DNA of 12,760 nucleotides, taken from positions 1-12,760 of the forward strand of contig JAUYMM010000010.1 in assembly GCA_030699485.1 (NCBI GenBank), written 5' to 3'. A program made the position numbers and the translations under genes. Of this stretch, positions 11,316 through 12,760 are shown piece by piece; position 1 is the first letter of the stretch; each line of letters starts with the position of its first letter. The notes under the pieces are model-generated. The model saw only the letters and a list, made by a program, of their open reading frames with translations, was not told the origin of the DNA and did no database searches. The DNA is from Candidatus Woesebacteria bacterium (GTDB lineage Bacteria; Patescibacteriota; Microgenomatia; UBA8517).

Positions 11316-12518
11316 TTATTCATATCTTATTGCATCGATTGGTGATAGTTTTGCTGCACGACGTGCAGGAAAAATTCCAAAGAAAATTCCAATTGCTGAT
11401 GAAACAAATAATGCAACTATAACTGCCAAAGCATTGATACTCGCTGGGAAAAAGAACCTAGTAATTAAAACTACAATTATTGCTAAAATTAATCCTGAAA
11501 TTCCTCCTAAAAGGGACAGTGTAACTGATTCTGACAAAAATTGTAATAATATATCTTTTTCTGTTGCTCCAATTGCACGCCTTATTCCAATCTCTTTTGT
11601 CCTCTCAGTAACAGTTGAATACATAATATTCATAATTCCAATACCTCCAACAAAAAGTGATATTGAACCAATTGCAATTAAAAATAAATTAATAATTCCA
11701 AAAATTTGATTTATAGAATTTAATAGTTCTGCTTGTTCAGTTACTGCAAATCCTTCAGCTTCATATCTTTTTAAAAGAGTCTCTTCTGCTTTTTTCTTAA
11801 CCTCAGAAATAAGATCGTCTGATTTAACTCCTAGATATATTGCCCAAAACTTTTTATCTGGATTAATACTTCCATAGGCAGTTTTATATGGTATAAAAAT
11901 CGCAGTATCTGCCTGTCTATCTCCTTTTTTCTTGGAAACACCTATAACTTTAAATCTTTGGTTCTCAAATCTGATTATTTTTCCTACAGCTATTTCTGTT
12001 GAACCAAAAAGATCTACGGCAATAGTATTTCCTAATACTGCAACTTTAGCACTTCTCTGCACTTCTGATTTTCCAAACAATTTACCTCCCTCTGTTTCAA
12101 TATTCATCAATTTAAAACCATCCTCATTTATTGCCATCACACTACCAAATTTTTTCTCTCCCTCTGCTTCAATTGATGCACTTCGCATAAAAATAGGGAC
12201 AACATAATCAATTCCAGTTATTCTTTCTAAGCTTCGTACATCTCTTTCATCAAAAGATACTCCTCCGACCGTTCCTTGTCCTCCAAAACTTGCTCCACCT
12301 TCGCCAGTGAATCCACTTCCAGGAAGTATCATAATAAGGTTTGCTCCCATACTTTGGAATTGTCCTTGAATATAATTTTTAAGCCCAAGTCCTAAGGCAA
12401 TTAAAATAACAACAGAAAAAACTCCAACCATTATTCCAAGTGAAGTTAACAAAGTTCTAATTTTATTTCTTTTAAAATCATCAAATGACGACTTTACTAA
12501 ATTTATATATGTTTTCAT
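11316..12518 (-). CDS. MacB-type ABC transporter permease
   Basis: This 400-residue protein has the MacB/FtsX-type layout: a first membrane helix (about 22-46, RTLLTSLGIMVGVFSVVILIA), a large extracytoplasmic MacB periplasmic-core domain (about 50-265, with a Gly-rich segment at 66-86), and a C-terminal FtsX domain (about 275-395) with three helices, the family motif GIMNIMYSTVTERTKEIGIRRAIGA and the end IFPARRAAKLSPIDAIRYE. It works with the ATPase encoded 2 bases upstream. In monoderm-like cells such pairs are usually involved in export, stress response or lipoprotein/peptide handling rather than the TolC-linked drug efflux of MacB; the substrate is unknown. Its stop codon is followed by palindrome 4. 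Confidence 0.93.
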   Translation of the reverse strand: MKTYINLVKSSFDDFKRNKIRTLLTSLGIMVGVFSVVILIALGLGLKNYIQGQFQSMGANLIMILPGSGFTGEGGASFGGQGTVGGVSFDERDVRSLERITGIDYVVPIFMRSASIEAEGEKKFGSVMAINEDGFKLMNIETEGGKLFGKSEVQRSAKVAVLGNTIAVDLFGSTEIAVGKIIRFENQRFKVIGVSKKKGDRQADTAIFIPYKTAYGSINPDKKFWAIYLGVKSDDLISEVKKKAEETLLKRYEAEGFAVTEQAELLNSINQIFGIINLFLIAIGSISLFVGGIGIMNIMYSTVTERTKEIGIRRAIGATEKDILLQFLSESVTLSLLGGISGLILAIIVVLITRFFFPASINALAVIVALFVSSAIGIFFGIFPARRAAKLSPIDAIRYE

Positions 12519-12520
12519 TA

Positions 12521-12760
12521 TTATAAGTATTTTTTGACTATTTTTCCGTCTTTAATAAATATTTTTCTATCTGTCCTATCAGCAACATTTTTTTCATGAG
12601 TTACGATAACTACAGTAACTCCAGTTTTTTTGTTTAATTCTTCTAAAATAGAAAGAATATCGTCTCCTGTTTTGCTATCTAAATTTCCTGTTGGCTCATC
12701 AGCTAAAATCAAGTCTGGATCCATAATTAGAGATCTTGCAATTGCGACTCTTTGCTGTTG
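12521..12760 (-). CDS. MacB/LolD-type ABC ATPase (C-terminal part, cut by window edge)
   Basis: Only the last 79 residues are inside the window; the reading frame is open to the edge. It starts with QQQRVAIARSLI, the end of an ABC signature (SGGQQQR), followed by Walker B LILADEP, D-loop GNLD and H-loop VTHE, all intact, and ends ...DGKIVKKYL. The missing part must hold Walker A and the Q-loop. The ATG at 12722-12724 is internal and not the real start. Together with the permease it makes a MacB-like exporter. Confidence 0.93.
   Translation of the reverse strand, partial: QQQRVAIARSLIMDPDLILADEPTGNLDSKTGDDILSILEELNKKTGVTVVIVTHEKNVADRTDRKIFIKDGKIVKKYL

Noticed and set aside
11248..11709. Plus-strand open frame of 153 codons across the palindromes and the permease
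   Set aside because: Most of it lies opposite the well-supported MacB-type permease; the first codons are simply palindromes 3 and 4 read as codons.

Overview
The window is AT-rich, carries very compact genes with several overlaps, and reads as a chromosomal segment of a small-genome bacterium, most probably a member of Patescibacteria (Candidate Phyla Radiation), perhaps Microgenomates-like. The reasons are a free-standing 45-residue DUF5679-type zinc ribbon, a MiaA with the IGTGKEW variant after its SSDSRQVY motif, a tRNA gene without encoded CCA, and generally shortened versions of housekeeping proteins. TGA ends miaA and the ABC-2 permease gene, so the code is the standard bacterial one, not the TGA=Gly code of Gracilibacteria/Absconditabacteria. 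The lineage is inferred from gene content; no phylogenetic marker was compared.

Layout. The left end (1-1002, + strand) holds a small membrane-anchored protein, the DUF5679 zinc ribbon and an endonuclease III. These genes converge, tail to tail with a 4-bp overlap, on a long minus-strand series that fills the rest of the window. Read in the direction of transcription (right to left) that series is: a MacB-type ABC ATPase (cut by the window edge) and its permease; a cluster of four covarying palindromes; tRNA-Pro(GGG); a zinc-finger/PD-(D/E)XK nuclease; an ANT(6)-like nucleotidyltransferase; recA, recX and RNase Y; HU; an unusual ABC ATPase with an ABC-2 permease; miaA; an AI-2E family permease; RNase P RNA; a TM_helix (MscS-related) membrane protein; and a CAP-domain protein.

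Functions. Most of the window is housekeeping: DNA repair and recombination (recA, recX, nth), nucleoid structure (HU), RNA turnover and processing (rny, rnpB), tRNA modification (miaA) and tRNA-Pro. Envelope and transport genes are interspersed. The two genes between recA and tRNA-Pro (nucleotidyltransferase and nuclease) look accessory: each has its own promoter and neither belongs to an obvious operon.

Regulation. Promoter-like sequences can be read at many genes, often with an extended -10 (TGnTATAAT). Several lie so close to the start codon that the mRNA should be leaderless or have only a few leader bases. Only two genes, the DUF5679 protein and the TM_helix protein, have a strong Shine-Dalgarno sequence, and it is the same AGGGGGTGAT in both. 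The most unusual items are the palindrome cluster beside tRNA-Pro, the composite nuclease, the ABC ATPase lacking the D-loop and H-loop histidine, the anchor-less RNase Y, the endonuclease III without an iron-sulfur cluster, and the RNase P RNA whose first helix is encoded inside the preceding gene. No CRISPR array, insertion sequence or recognisable defence operon was seen.
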